Source: Cypionkella sinensis (GTDB taxonomy: Bacteria > Pseudomonadota > Alphaproteobacteria > Rhodobacterales > Rhodobacteraceae). Taken from it: a stretch of 64,000 nucleotides of DNA. The translations under genes were made by a program, and so were the position numbers. The notes beneath the pieces were generated by a model. The model was not told the DNA's origin. It did not search any database and worked only from the letters and a program-made list of their open reading frames with translations. The stretch is taken from contig NZ_JBHRTO010000002.1 in NCBI RefSeq assembly GCF_042646385.1, positions 434,001 to 498,000 on the forward strand, given 5' to 3'. This document shows positions 1 through 7,900 of the stretch, one piece after another (the stretch's first letter is position 1; the number at the start of each line of letters is the position of its first letter).

Positions 1-593
1 ATCCCTACCATCCCCACAATGAACGTCCCCGACCCGTTGATCACCGCAGCCCCGACATTGCCGGTATCCTGATAGGTCGCCGTCCCCCGCAACACCGACC
101 CCGCCCCCAACACCCCAAACGCCGCCCCACCCGACAGCAAACCCGCCCCCACCACAAGAATGGTCGCCGAGGTATCCCGCGTGAACTGCGCCACCGCCAG
201 CGCCGTCTCCCATCCCTCGACATTATTGGAAATACTCTCCGATGACTGCCGCGTAGCCCTGCGCCGCATCGCCTCGACCGCATTGAAATCACTGCGCCCG
301 CGCGCGATCATCCCCAACAGATTGGCCCGCATCGACGCCGGATCCCGCGACAACCGCTCCGCCGCATCCATGTAAAACGTGTTGGTCTCCTGATCCACAT
401 CCGCCCGCAGCCCGTTCCAATCCGTCTCGAACAGAAACGTCGTTGGCATCAGAAACCCGTTGTCCACCGAGGTAATCTGCGAGCGCGCCTTGATCTTTTC
501 CGCCCGCAACGCCGCGCGCAGCATCAGATAGACGCCCTCTTTATTGACACCCCAGCGCTGACCCTGCGCGTCCACCACCACCGTCCACGGCAT
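1..593 (-). CDS. Hypothetical protein, N-terminal part (runs off the window)
   Basis: I do not recognise this protein. An open frame starts at an ATG (591-593, minus strand) and stays open to the window edge, giving about 197 residues with the C-terminus missing. AAGGA lies 7 nt upstream of the ATG, a good ribosome binding site. The first part is polar, including a stretch resembling 'LLGMIARGRSDF'. After about residue 135 there are glycine-rich hydrophobic stretches (for example 'VVGAGLLSGGAAFGVLGAG') that look like glycine-zipper or membrane-inserting segments. It is divergent from pmbA with 115 bp between the starts. The complete gene is needed for assignment. Confidence 0.7.
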   Translation of the reverse strand, partial: MPWTVVVDAQGQRWGVNKEGVYLMLRAALRAEKIKARSQITSVDNGFLMPTTFLFETDWNGLRADVDQETNTFYMDAAERLSRDPASMRANLLGMIARGRSDFNAVEAMRRRATRQSSESISNNVEGWETALAVAQFTRDTSATILVVGAGLLSGGAAFGVLGAGSVLRGTATYQDTGNVGAAVINGSGTFIVGMVG

Positions 594-708
594 GGCAAAA
601 TCCTTCTTGAAAAAAACTTGATGGGCTAAATATGCCCTTACGTCTTGAACTCCGCCCGGAAAGCATGACTTTGAGCCGCAACGAAGTCAAATCCCTTAAG
701 GATGCCGC

Positions 709-2049
709 ATGTCCCGTCTCGCCGCGCTGACCGAAGCCCTTCTTGATGCCGCACGCAAGGCAGGGGCCGAAGCCGCTGATGCGATGGCCCTCTCCGGCAC
801 CTCGCAATCCATCGACATCCGCGCAGGCGCGTTGGAGCAAGCCGAGCGATCCGAGGCCACCGAGATCGGCCTGCGCGTGCTGATCGGCGGGCGTCAGGCC
901 TGCGTTTCCGCTTCCGACACCTCCCCCGCCACCCTCGCCCGCCTCGCTGAACGCGCGGTGGCGATGGCGCGCGAGGCCCCGAATGACCCCTATGCAGGCC
1001 TCGCCGCCCCGGACCAGATCGCCAAACACTGGGATCTCGCCGCGCTGGAACTGGTCGAAGACGCCCCTGAGCCCACCGCCGCGCATCTCGAATCCCTCGC
1101 GCGTGAGGCCGAAGCCGCCAGCCTCGCCGCCCCCGGCATCACCCAAGTTCAAGCCTCGGCAGGTTACGGCCGCCGCCAAGTCCACCTCGCCGCCACCAAC
1201 GGCTTCGCGGGCGGCTATGAACGCTCCTCCCACTCGGTCTCTGCCGTCGCCTTCACCGGATCGGGCACAGCGATGGAGCGTGACTATGCCGGCGAAGGCC
1301 GCATCTTCGTCGCCGACATGCCTTCCGCCACCAGCATCGGCAGCCTCGCCGCCGAGCGCGCGCTGGCTCGCGCCGGGGCGACCAAGCCGAAAACCGGCAC
1401 CTATCCGGTGATCTTCGATGAACGTGTCGCATCTTCGCTGATTGGCCACTTCACCTCTGCCATCAACGGTGCCGCCATCGCGCGCGGATCGTCTTGGCTT
1501 CTGAACGGCCTTGGCGCCCAAGTCTTGCCCGCCCATCTGTCGCTGATCGAAGACCCGTTGCGCCCCCGCATCGGCGGCTCGCGCCCGTTTGATGGCGAAG
1601 GCCTGCCCTCGACCCGCCGCATCGTGGTGGAAAACGGCGTGCTGATGGGCTGGACGCTCGACCTTGCCACCGCCCGCCAACTCGGCCTGCAATCCACCGG
1701 CAACGCCGCGCGCGGCACCTCGTCACCGCCCACCCCGTCGAGTTCAAACCTCGACCTCACCCAAGGCACCGCCACGCGCGCCGATCTGATCCGCGACATG
1801 GGCACCGGCCTGCTGATCACCTCGATGATCGGCTCGACCATCAACCCCACCACCGGGGATTATTCGCGCGGCGCTTCCGGCTTCTGGGTTGAAGGCGGCG
1901 AAATCCTGTATCCGGTGAACGAATGCACCATCGCAGGCAACCTGCGCGATATGCTCAAACGCATCATTCCCGCCAATGACGCCCGCGCGCATCTGTCCAC
2001 CCGCGTGCCCAGCCTGCTTGTCGAAGGCATGATCCTTGCCGGAGCGTAA
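709..2049 (+). CDS. pmbA: TldE/PmbA-family metalloprotease subunit
   Basis: This 446-residue protein matches PmbA (TldE), the non-metal partner of TldD. In other bacteria the TldD/TldE heterodimer degrades unfolded peptides and matures microcins or antitoxins in the cytoplasm. The full length fits the family, and the characteristic C-terminal half is present (residues 300-400: a long Gly/Ser-rich part ending in 'DYSRGASGFWVEGGEI'). There is no HExxH motif, as expected for the TldE side. AAGGA lies 6 nt before the ATG. The cysQ-like gene follows after 2 nt, so the two are almost certainly co-transcribed. TldD is not in this window. Confidence 0.93.
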   Translation: MSRLAALTEALLDAARKAGAEAADAMALSGTSQSIDIRAGALEQAERSEATEIGLRVLIGGRQACVSASDTSPATLARLAERAVAMAREAPNDPYAGLAAPDQIAKHWDLAALELVEDAPEPTAAHLESLAREAEAASLAAPGITQVQASAGYGRRQVHLAATNGFAGGYERSSHSVSAVAFTGSGTAMERDYAGEGRIFVADMPSATSIGSLAAERALARAGATKPKTGTYPVIFDERVASSLIGHFTSAINGAAIARGSSWLLNGLGAQVLPAHLSLIEDPLRPRIGGSRPFDGEGLPSTRRIVVENGVLMGWTLDLATARQLGLQSTGNAARGTSSPPTPSSSNLDLTQGTATRADLIRDMGTGLLITSMIGSTINPTTGDYSRGASGFWVEGGEILYPVNECTIAGNLRDMLKRIIPANDARAHLSTRVPSLLVEGMILAGA

Positions 2050-2051
2050 CC

Positions 2052-2825
2052 TTGCCAGAGCGTGATCTTGCCCTGCTGACCAAAGCCGCCCGTGCCGCCG
2101 GCGACATCGCCCTGCGCTACTGGAAAAACGCGCCCAAAGCCTGGGACAAGGCCGACACCAGCCCGGTGACAGAGGCCGATCTGGCCTGCAACGACAAGAT
2201 TCAAAGCATCCTGCGCAGCGCCCGCCCCGACTATGGCTGGTTGTCCGAGGAAACCCCGGATGACAAGGCGCGATTGAATACCGAATACCAGTTCATAATC
2301 GATCCGATCGATGGAACCCGTGCCTTCATCGCGGGCGAAAAACACTTTTCCCACTCGCTCGCCGTGGCGCATCAGGGCCGGATCACCGCCGCCGTGGTTT
2401 ATCTTCCGGCGCTCGACAAGCTGTATACCGCCACCGAATTTGGCCCCGCCTTGTGTGATGGGCTGCCGATCCGCTGTAGCCGGAAATCGCTTGCCGATGA
2501 TCCGAACATTCTGACCTCGAAGCACACGCTTGATCCTGCGCATTGGCCAAATGGCATGCCACAGTTTCAGCGCAGCTTCCGTGCCTCGCTGGCGTATCGG
2601 CTGTGTCTGGTCGCCGATGGCAGTTTTGACGGCATGATCACCTTCATGGACGCTTGGGAATGGGACATCGCCGCAGGCAGCCTGATCGCCGCCCGTGCAG
2701 GCGCGACCGTCAGCGACCGTTACGGGCTTGCGCTGGATTTCAACGCTTTGACTGCGCAATCGCCAGGCACGTTCGCCTGCGCGCCCTTGCTGCATGATGA
2801 TCTGATGGGCCTGACAAACGCATAA
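2052..2825 (+). CDS. cysQ: 3'(2'),5'-bisphosphate nucleotidase / inositol monophosphatase family (CysQ-like)
   Basis: A 257-residue lithium-sensitive phosphatase of the inositol monophosphatase superfamily. Metal-binding motifs are visible in order: the acidic 'EETPDD', 'DPIDGTRAF', and the C-terminal 'WEWDIAAGSLIAARAGA'. The probable substrate is 3'-phosphoadenosine 5'-phosphate from sulfate assimilation, but an inositol phosphate cannot be excluded from sequence. The start is a TTG at 2052, with GGAG inside the end of pmbA as ribosome binding site, indicating translational coupling. In many relatives, as I recall, this pmbA-cysQ pair directly precedes DUF4170-waaA-lpxK. Here that block lies 16 kb away (18889-16484). 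Confidence 0.88.
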   Translation: MPERDLALLTKAARAAGDIALRYWKNAPKAWDKADTSPVTEADLACNDKIQSILRSARPDYGWLSEETPDDKARLNTEYQFIIDPIDGTRAFIAGEKHFSHSLAVAHQGRITAAVVYLPALDKLYTATEFGPALCDGLPIRCSRKSLADDPNILTSKHTLDPAHWPNGMPQFQRSFRASLAYRLCLVADGSFDGMITFMDAWEWDIAAGSLIAARAGATVSDRYGLALDFNALTAQSPGTFACAPLLHDDLMGLTNA

Positions 2826-2848
2826 GGCCACCCAAAGGCGGCCTTATG
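2821..2848. terminator. Stem-loop at the end of cysQ
   Basis: CATAAGGCC (2821-2829) pairs perfectly with GGCCTTATG (2840-2848) across a 10-nt loop. The hairpin includes the cysQ stop codon and lies between cysQ and the convergent helicase gene. There is no T-run, so it is either a 3'-end stabiliser or a weak terminator. Confidence 0.5.
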
Positions 2849-2886
2849 TGAACTTTCATACGCAATTATGTGAACGTAGGTTCCGA

Positions 2887-5226
2887 TTACTTTTTCTTCG
2901 GCGGCACGAACCGCTTCGAGGTATCCTTGGCATCGGTTTTGGGGGCCGCCGCTTTGGCAAAGGCTGGCTTACCGAACGACTTTCCCTCTGCGCCATGCGA
3001 TTTCGACCCAAAGGCTTTGCCCGGTTTACCCTCGGCCCCACCATGCGATTTGAAGCCTGCGGATTTCGGGGCATAAGCGGGCTTGTCGCCACGCGGCGCA
3101 TAGGGTTTTGCACCTTCAGCGCGCGGCGCGTAGGGCTTGCGGTCGCCGTCTTCGCGCTTGGCAAAAGGCTTGGCATTCTCGCCACGCGGCGCATAGGGCT
3201 TACGCTCACCATCCGCGCGCGGCGCATAGGCGGGCTTGTCGCCACGCGGGGCATAAGGCTTCGCGCCTTCGGCGCGGGGCGCATAAGGCTTGCGATCCCC
3301 ATCTTCCCGCTTGGCATAGGGCTTGCCCCCCTCGGCGCGCGGGGCGTAAGGCTTGGCTTCGCGCGCAGCATAAGGCTTGGCCGCATAGGGCTTCGCATCG
3401 TCATCGCGCTTGGCATAGGGCTTGGGCGCACGCGGGCGCGGAGCCTCGGCAGGCGGCGCTTCCGATCCTTTGATCGGATCATAGCCATCCGCTGCCGCTT
3501 CCTCGATCAGACGCGAAGGCTTCGGCACATAGGGTGCTTTTTCGCGCTTTTCATAAGCTGGCTTCTCGGCACGCTCTGCCCGCACCGGGCGCTCTGCCCG
3601 ATCCCGCGCAGGCGCACGCGGCGCGCGCTCGGGGCGATCCATCGAAGGCTCGCCCGCCATCCGCGCCATCACGACGCCGTTTTCCAACTCCAGCGATTGC
3701 CCGAACTTGCCCGCCAGATTTTCGGCGATCTGCACATAGGTCACATCATCCTGCACCCGGATCGCGCCGATGCCGTCCTTGGTGATCGAGCCTGCATCGC
3801 AGATCTTCGGCAACAGCCAGCGCGCCTCGGCCCGACCCGAACGGCCCACCGACAGCGAGAACCACACCGAAGCACCAAATTCCGAACGCTCGCGCGGCGG
3901 GGCGGCATCGCGGGGCGCCGCCGTTTCGCTCAGCACTTCCGGCGCAGAACGGCCCGAGCGCCACGACTGCACATAAGCCGCCGCGATCTGTTCAGCGCCA
4001 AAGCGTTCGATCAGCTTCATGGCCATATCCATCTCGTCGGTCAGATCCTGACCAAAGACGGGGTTTTCAAAGATGCGCATGTCGTCGCGCGCTTGCACAT
4101 CATCCGCCGAAGGTGCCGCGCCCCATTCGGCCACAACCTTGGCACCTTGCAGCAAGCGCTGCGCTTTCTTGAATTCCGACGGCGCCACGATCAGCGCCGA
4201 AACGCCCTTCGACCCCGCCCGCCCGGTGCGGCCCGAGCGGTGCAACAGGGTTTCGGAGTTTGACGGCAAATCTGCATGGATCACCAGTTCCAACCCCGGA
4301 AGGTCAATCCCGCGCGCCGCCACATCGGTGGCGATACAGACATTCGCCCGGCCATTGCGCAACGCGGTCAGCGCGTTGGTGCGTTCCTGCTGGCTAAGTT
4401 CGCCCGACAAAGCCACAACCTTGAAGCCGCGATTGCCCATGCGCGCCATCAGATGATTGACGTTGACGCGGGTCTTGCAGAACACAATCGCCGTCTTCGC
4501 CTCGTAGAACCGCAAAGCGTTGAAGATCGCATGTTCCCGGTCGCGCACCGCCACCGAAAACGCTCGGTATTCGATATCGACGTGCTGCTTGGCCTCACCC
4601 TGAGCGGCAATGCGCAACGCGTTGTTCTGGAAATCTTCCGCCAGCTTGGCGATCTCTTTCGGCACGGTGGCCGAGAACATCAGCGTGCGGCGATCTTCGG
4701 GGGCAGCCGCCAGAATGTATTCCAGATCCTCGCGGAAGCCCAAATCGAGCATCTCGTCCGCCTCGTCCAGCACCGCCGCGCGCAGGCCCGACAGGTCCAG
4801 CGATTTGCGGTCAATGTGGTCGCGCAAGCGGCCCGGCGTGCCGACAACGATATGCGCGCCACGATCCAGCGCGCGTTTTTCGCTGCGGTAATCCATACCG
4901 CCGACGCAGGTGGCGATCTGTGCCCCTGCCGAGGCGTAAAGCCATTCCAACTCTCGCGCCACTTGCAAGGCCAATTCGCGGGTCGGCGCAATCACCAAGG
5001 CGAGCGGCACATCAGCATAAAGCAGCTTGTCCATGCCGCCCAGAATCTGATCCGCCATCGCGATACCAAAGGCCACGGTCTTGCCGGAACCCGTCTGCGC
5101 CGACACCAGCAAATCGCGGCTTTGCGCATCGTCTTGCAGCATCGCTTGCTGCACGGCCGTCAGCTTTTCATAGCCCTTGGCCGTCAAAGCCGCAGCCAAA
5201 GGCGCGGCAATCATTTGATCAATCAT
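2887..5226 (-). CDS. DEAD-box ATP-dependent RNA helicase with DbpA-type RNA-binding domain and repetitive basic tail
   Basis: A 779-residue cytoplasmic RNA helicase of the DeaD/CsdA type. The helicase core runs to about residue 370: Q-motif region (19-30), Walker A AQTGSGKT (43-50), PTRELALQ (81-88), DEAD (154-157), SAT (185-187), HRSGRTGR (329-336). A DbpA-like RRM fold follows at roughly 450-513 ('IGAIRVQDDVTYVQIAENL'). The last 260 residues are low-complexity and rich in Lys, Pro, Tyr, Ala and Arg, with repeated KPYA units. I chose the ATG at 5226, 16 codons inside the longest frame, because AGGA precedes it and the preceding codons are not family-like. Expected roles are ribosome assembly and RNA turnover, especially in the cold. 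Confidence 0.92.
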   Translation of the reverse strand: MIDQMIAAPLAAALTAKGYEKLTAVQQAMLQDDAQSRDLLVSAQTGSGKTVAFGIAMADQILGGMDKLLYADVPLALVIAPTRELALQVARELEWLYASAGAQIATCVGGMDYRSEKRALDRGAHIVVGTPGRLRDHIDRKSLDLSGLRAAVLDEADEMLDLGFREDLEYILAAAPEDRRTLMFSATVPKEIAKLAEDFQNNALRIAAQGEAKQHVDIEYRAFSVAVRDREHAIFNALRFYEAKTAIVFCKTRVNVNHLMARMGNRGFKVVALSGELSQQERTNALTALRNGRANVCIATDVAARGIDLPGLELVIHADLPSNSETLLHRSGRTGRAGSKGVSALIVAPSEFKKAQRLLQGAKVVAEWGAAPSADDVQARDDMRIFENPVFGQDLTDEMDMAMKLIERFGAEQIAAAYVQSWRSGRSAPEVLSETAAPRDAAPPRERSEFGASVWFSLSVGRSGRAEARWLLPKICDAGSITKDGIGAIRVQDDVTYVQIAENLAGKFGQSLELENGVVMARMAGEPSMDRPERAPRAPARDRAERPVRAERAEKPAYEKREKAPYVPKPSRLIEEAAADGYDPIKGSEAPPAEAPRPRAPKPYAKRDDDAKPYAAKPYAAREAKPYAPRAEGGKPYAKREDGDRKPYAPRAEGAKPYAPRGDKPAYAPRADGERKPYAPRGENAKPFAKREDGDRKPYAPRAEGAKPYAPRGDKPAYAPKSAGFKSHGGAEGKPGKAFGSKSHGAEGKSFGKPAFAKAAAPKTDAKDTSKRFVPPKKK
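3067..3312 (-). repeat. Internal duplication in the helicase tail (51-codon period)
   Basis: Residues 639-669 and 690-720 of the helicase are an identical 31-residue block beginning KREDGDRKPYAP and ending GDKPAYAP, spaced by exactly 51 residues. At DNA level the two copies differ at many synonymous positions, so the duplication is old and the peptide sequence appears to be under selection. Shorter KPYA/KPFA/KPAYA units fill the surrounding residues 602-720. Confidence 0.85.
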
Positions 5227-5386
5227 GTCTTTTCCTGATGGGGGATGGCCTTGGCCATGCCCGTGAAGTCCCATAAAAACGGCACCTCATTTCCCCATCG
5301 CAAGCCAGCCTCCCTGCCGCCTGCCCCGGAATCCTCGGGCCGAAGCTGGTCGCATAGCGCAAACAACGCCGGATGTATATAGTCAG

Positions 5387-5405
5387 GGTGCGTGATTCAC
5401 GCGCC
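5387..5405. repeat. Palindrome after the winged-helix gene stop codon
   Basis: GGTGCGTGA (5387-5395) faces TCACGCGCC (5397-5405), a 9-bp stem with one G-T pair. It lies 9 nt beyond the stop codon of the minus-strand gene at 5414. The same palindrome, perfect, lies directly after another stop codon at 14977-14996. No T-run follows. Confidence 0.6.
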
Positions 5406-5413
5406 TTCCCGCC

Positions 5414-6118
5414 TCAAACCATCTTGATCGTGTCCTTGCCGACCGCCAGCATGTAACCGCGCCGCGCAATCGTCTTGACCAGCAATTCCGAAACCAACTG
5501 ATTGCCCAAGGCGTCTCGCAAGCGTTTCACCCGCGTCGCCCCCGCCGCCTCGTCACAATCGGCGGCATTGCGACCCGAGATCACGCCCTCAATCTGCGCC
5601 CCCGTCAGCACATCATCATCCATCCGCGCCTCGGCCAGAACGCTCAGCGTCTCAATCGCCGCCTCGGTCAGCGCAAACTCCATATCGTTGATATAAACCG
5701 CCCGCGCCTCGCGGCTGATGACCAGCGTGCTGACCTGAATGCCCGACCGCTGGATCGCCGAAATCCGCCGGTTCAGCGCGACAATCGTCACCAGAAACAC
5801 CAAGGCCGCCACCATCAGCGCCGTGGCAAACACCAGCAACACGAAGATCACCGAGCGATAGCTGGTCAGCACCTCGGAAAACGAGGTGCCCGATTGCGCC
5901 AGAATTTCCAACAGCTTGATCTCGGCCCCGGTGTTCAGGTTGTTGTTTTCCACAAACAACCGCTCCACCCGCGCGTTGAACACATTGGCGTCGGGCAGGT
6001 TGATGAACAGAAATACCGCAGCGCCCAGCAGAATCACGACAATCGCCGCGATCCCGCCCGCAACCACCCGGTTGCCCGCCTTCAGCACATCAGTAGCGGA
6101 GGAAGTACTCTCCTGCAC
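5414..6118 (-). CDS. Membrane-anchored winged-helix (OmpR-type) protein
   Basis: A 234-residue protein with a short N-terminus, TM1 about 18-40, a loop of about 48 residues (41-88) with charged and polar content, TM2 about 89-114, and a soluble C-terminal domain. The last 100 residues read as an OmpR/PhoB-type winged helix: two short strands (130-147), 'FALTEAAIETLSVLAEA', then 'VKRLRDALGNQLVSELLVKTIARRGYMLAV', resembling recognition helix and wing. There is no receiver domain. By predicted topology the loop is periplasmic and the DNA-binding domain cytoplasmic, so it may be a one-component membrane-bound regulator. The start is a GTG with AAGGA 6 nt upstream. It overlaps the upstream secreted-protein gene by 29 bp, suggesting coupling. 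Target genes are unknown. Confidence 0.8.
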   Translation of the reverse strand: MQESTSSATDVLKAGNRVVAGGIAAIVVILLGAAVFLFINLPDANVFNARVERLFVENNNLNTGAEIKLLEILAQSGTSFSEVLTSYRSVIFVLLVFATALMVAALVFLVTIVALNRRISAIQRSGIQVSTLVISREARAVYINDMEFALTEAAIETLSVLAEARMDDDVLTGAQIEGVISGRNAADCDEAAGATRVKRLRDALGNQLVSELLVKTIARRGYMLAVGKDTIKMV

Positions 6119-6374
6119 TGGCTTTCCTTTCCCCCAAACCTTCCGGGCCGAACGTGGATAAAACGGTCAGCAAAGTCCATCCATCCGCCGCCAATCTCGG
6201 CGCAAGTTCGCCTTTCGCGGCCCCCTTGTTGCCGCAAGCGCCATCAGAAATTTGCGCAACGCCGTAATGCAGCCGCAGCGGGCTGTCCTGCTTGGCCTTG
6301 TAGTCGGCATAACATTCGGCACTGGCCGGAAGCGCCACGCCAAAGGCCAAGATTGCTGCAAGTAACAGGCGCAT
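6090..6374 (-). CDS. Small secreted protein of unknown function
   Basis: A 94-residue protein with a clear Sec signal peptide (MRLLLAAILAFGVALPASA) and predicted cleavage before ECYADYK. The mature 75 residues contain two cysteines that could form a disulfide, and end in 'AGEYFLRY'. I set the start at the ATG at 6374, because GGGAG is 8 nt away. A GTG three codons earlier has no room for a ribosome binding site. Its last codons overlap the first codons of the winged-helix gene in another frame. The protein looks conserved in Rhodobacteraceae as far as I recall, but I know of no function. Confidence 0.75.
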   Translation of the reverse strand: MRLLLAAILAFGVALPASAECYADYKAKQDSPLRLHYGVAQISDGACGNKGAAKGELAPRLAADGWTLLTVLSTFGPEGLGERKASAGEYFLRY

Positions 6375-6567
6375 CCATTGCACTCCCTAAATCGTTACCA
6401 GCACTTTGGGCATAACGGCCGGGCTATTCAATATCCAACCCGGTTTAGGGCGCTGCTATCGCATAACAACCGACGGATATTGCTTGGCCAGACGTAGAAG
6501 CACCAGTCTTGCGCATCGGCTTCATGCCAGAGGCCCAGCCCACATATCCCAGCAGAAGGAGGTCAAA

Positions 6568-7062
6568 ATGTCCCACATGTCCACCGCATCCGAAACCCTT
6601 GCGGAAACCATTCACGCCCTGCGCGATACCAAGCACACCCAGATGTTCACCATGAAGCGTCAGGCGAATATGTTCGTGATTCTGCTGATGGCGATCTCAT
6701 TGCTGGCCGCAACCGCGATGCCCTCCCATGCCGAGCGGCGCAACAATGATCTGGCCAAGATCCTCGCAGGTGCTTTGGTGATCGGGCTGATCGCCAAATC
6801 GATTGACGACAATAAGGACCGCCACAAGCCCAAGCCGCAGCCCGAACCCGTCTACGAGCCGCGCGTGCCCTCGGTTTGCGCCATCAGCATCGACAGCAAC
6901 TCTGGCCAGCCGGTGACGATGTATTCGCAGAAATGCCTGCGCCGCGAAGGCTTCGATTACCGCCTGCCCAACTGCGCCCGCGACGTGCGCATCTATGGTG
7001 AGGCCGACCGGGTCTACTCCGCGCAATGCCTGCGCGACGCGGGTTTCCGTTTGGGTCGCTGA
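6568..7062 (+). CDS. Hypothetical exported or membrane-anchored protein
   Basis: A 164-residue protein that I cannot assign. The start at 6568 is well supported by AAGGAGG 6 nt upstream. A 27-residue polar N-terminus precedes a hydrophobic stretch (FVILLMAISLLAATAMPSHA, about 35-54) ending in an Ala-x-Ala-like cleavage site. A second hydrophobic stretch, 'ILAGALVIGLIAKSI', follows. The C-terminal part has four cysteines arranged in two similar segments, 'VTMYSQKCLRREGFDYRLP' and 'DRVYSAQCLRDAGFRLG', so it contains an internal repeat of about 40 residues. A strong terminator follows at 7110-7146. Confidence 0.75.
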   Translation: MSHMSTASETLAETIHALRDTKHTQMFTMKRQANMFVILLMAISLLAATAMPSHAERRNNDLAKILAGALVIGLIAKSIDDNKDRHKPKPQPEPVYEPRVPSVCAISIDSNSGQPVTMYSQKCLRREGFDYRLPNCARDVRIYGEADRVYSAQCLRDAGFRLGR

Positions 7063-7109
7063 TCCCCGAAATCCGGGCCGCACCCCGATCCCTTAGCGGC
7101 CCGACACTT

Positions 7110-7146
7110 GGGGGCGGCGGTATGAGCAGCGCCGCCCCCCTTTTTT
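7110..7146 (+). terminator. Rho-independent terminator
   Basis: GGGGGCGGC (7110-7118) pairs with GCCGCCCCC (7131-7139) and is followed by six T (7141-7146). It ends the transcript of the exported-protein gene at 6568-7062. It also argues against an in-frame ATG at 7122 as the rnhB start, because that codon lies in the terminator loop. Confidence 0.9.
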
Positions 7147-7175
7147 CACCGCGATTTTCGCGCTACGCGAAACGC

Positions 7176-7814
7176 ATGGGAAAATTCACCGCCAGTCTCG
7201 ACTACGAATCCGCCGCCCGCGCCTTGGGTCACAGCCATATCGCCGGGGTGGATGAGGTGGGCCGTGGCCCACTTGCTGGCCCCGTCACCGCCGCCGCCGT
7301 GATTCTCGACCCCACCCGCATCCCGCCCGGTCTGGCCGATTCCAAAACCCTGACCGCCGCGCGCCGCGAAGCGCTTTTCGACACCATCCTAGCCACGGCC
7401 CAATGCTGCATCGCCCATGCAACCGTCTCAGAAATTGACACCCTGAACATCCTGCGCGCCAGCCATCTGGCGATGGAGCGCGCGGTGGCCGGATTGGCGC
7501 AGGCCCCCGACCATATCCTGATCGACGGCAACTTGATTCCGTCTGGCCTGAAGGGTCGCGCGCAGGCCATCGTCAAGGGCGATGCGAAATCACTGTCGAT
7601 TGCCGCCGCCTCGATCATCGCCAAAGTGGCGCGCGATCGCATCATGGTGGATTTGGCGCAACAATACCCCGGCTACGGCTGGGAGGCGAATGCCGGATAC
7701 CCGACAAAGTTGCATCAGTCCGCGCTCCTAAATCTTGGGGTCACGCCTGCGCATAGACGTTCGTTCAAACCTGTCCACAATATGTTGTATCAAGATAAAT
7801 CTGTAACCCCTTGA
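7176..7814 (+). CDS. rnhB: Ribonuclease HII
   Basis: A 212-residue RNase HII that removes ribonucleotides and RNA from RNA-DNA hybrids. The hallmark GVDEVGRGPLAGPV near residue 22 carries the catalytic Asp-Glu pair, and 'LIDGNLIP' and 'SIAAASIIAKVARDRIM' follow in the expected order. The start at 7176 (MGKFTASLDYES) is chosen because upstream alternatives fall in the preceding terminator, although its ribosome binding site is weak. The window also encodes RNase HI at 52045. ccrM follows downstream, a common alphaproteobacterial arrangement. Confidence 0.95.
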   Translation: MGKFTASLDYESAARALGHSHIAGVDEVGRGPLAGPVTAAAVILDPTRIPPGLADSKTLTAARREALFDTILATAQCCIAHATVSEIDTLNILRASHLAMERAVAGLAQAPDHILIDGNLIPSGLKGRAQAIVKGDAKSLSIAAASIIAKVARDRIMVDLAQQYPGYGWEANAGYPTKLHQSALLNLGVTPAHRRSFKPVHNMLYQDKSVTP

Positions 7815-7851
7815 TTCAATAAAGAATTTGACGAGTTATCCACAATGACTC
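7813..7851 (+). promoter_or_regulatory. ccrM upstream region: DnaA box flanked by two GANTC sites
   Basis: In the rnhB-ccrM gap there is GATTC (7813-7817, its first bases overlapping the rnhB end), a perfect consensus DnaA box TTATCCACA (7836-7844), and GACTC (7847-7851). GANTC is the CcrM target, so ccrM carries its own methylation sites in its promoter region, as known for Caulobacter. A possible -35 TTGACG lies at 7828-7833 with a poor -10 near 7851-7857. The promoter call is inference. The motifs themselves are exact. Confidence 0.7.
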
Positions 7852-7900
7852 ATTCTCTGCATCAACAAACGGTGAATAACACCGAGGGCAGAGGCAGAAT

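Noticed and set aside
3067..3430. Periodic GC-rich repeats as a possible CRISPR or minisatellite
   Set aside because: They are in frame within the helicase gene, encode KPYA units, and differ by synonymous changes.
2848..4263. A long plus-strand open frame opposite the helicase tail
   Set aside because: It is the antisense of the repetitive, GC-rich helicase tail. The encoded protein is compositional noise and has no ribosome binding site.
5387..5413. The palindrome at 5387-5405 as a helicase promoter operator
   Set aside because: It is 160 bp from the helicase start but 9 nt from the stop of the opposite gene, and the second copy is also stop-proximal.
7122..7175. An earlier ATG for rnhB at 7122
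   Set aside because: It lies in the loop of a rho-independent terminator. The ATG at 7176 begins the conserved protein.
7771..7790. A CCACAATATGTTGT-like sequence near the end of rnhB, similar to the right part of the 65-bp element
   Set aside because: It is inside conserved rnhB coding sequence (VHNMLYQ), imperfect, and has no left part at the expected offset.
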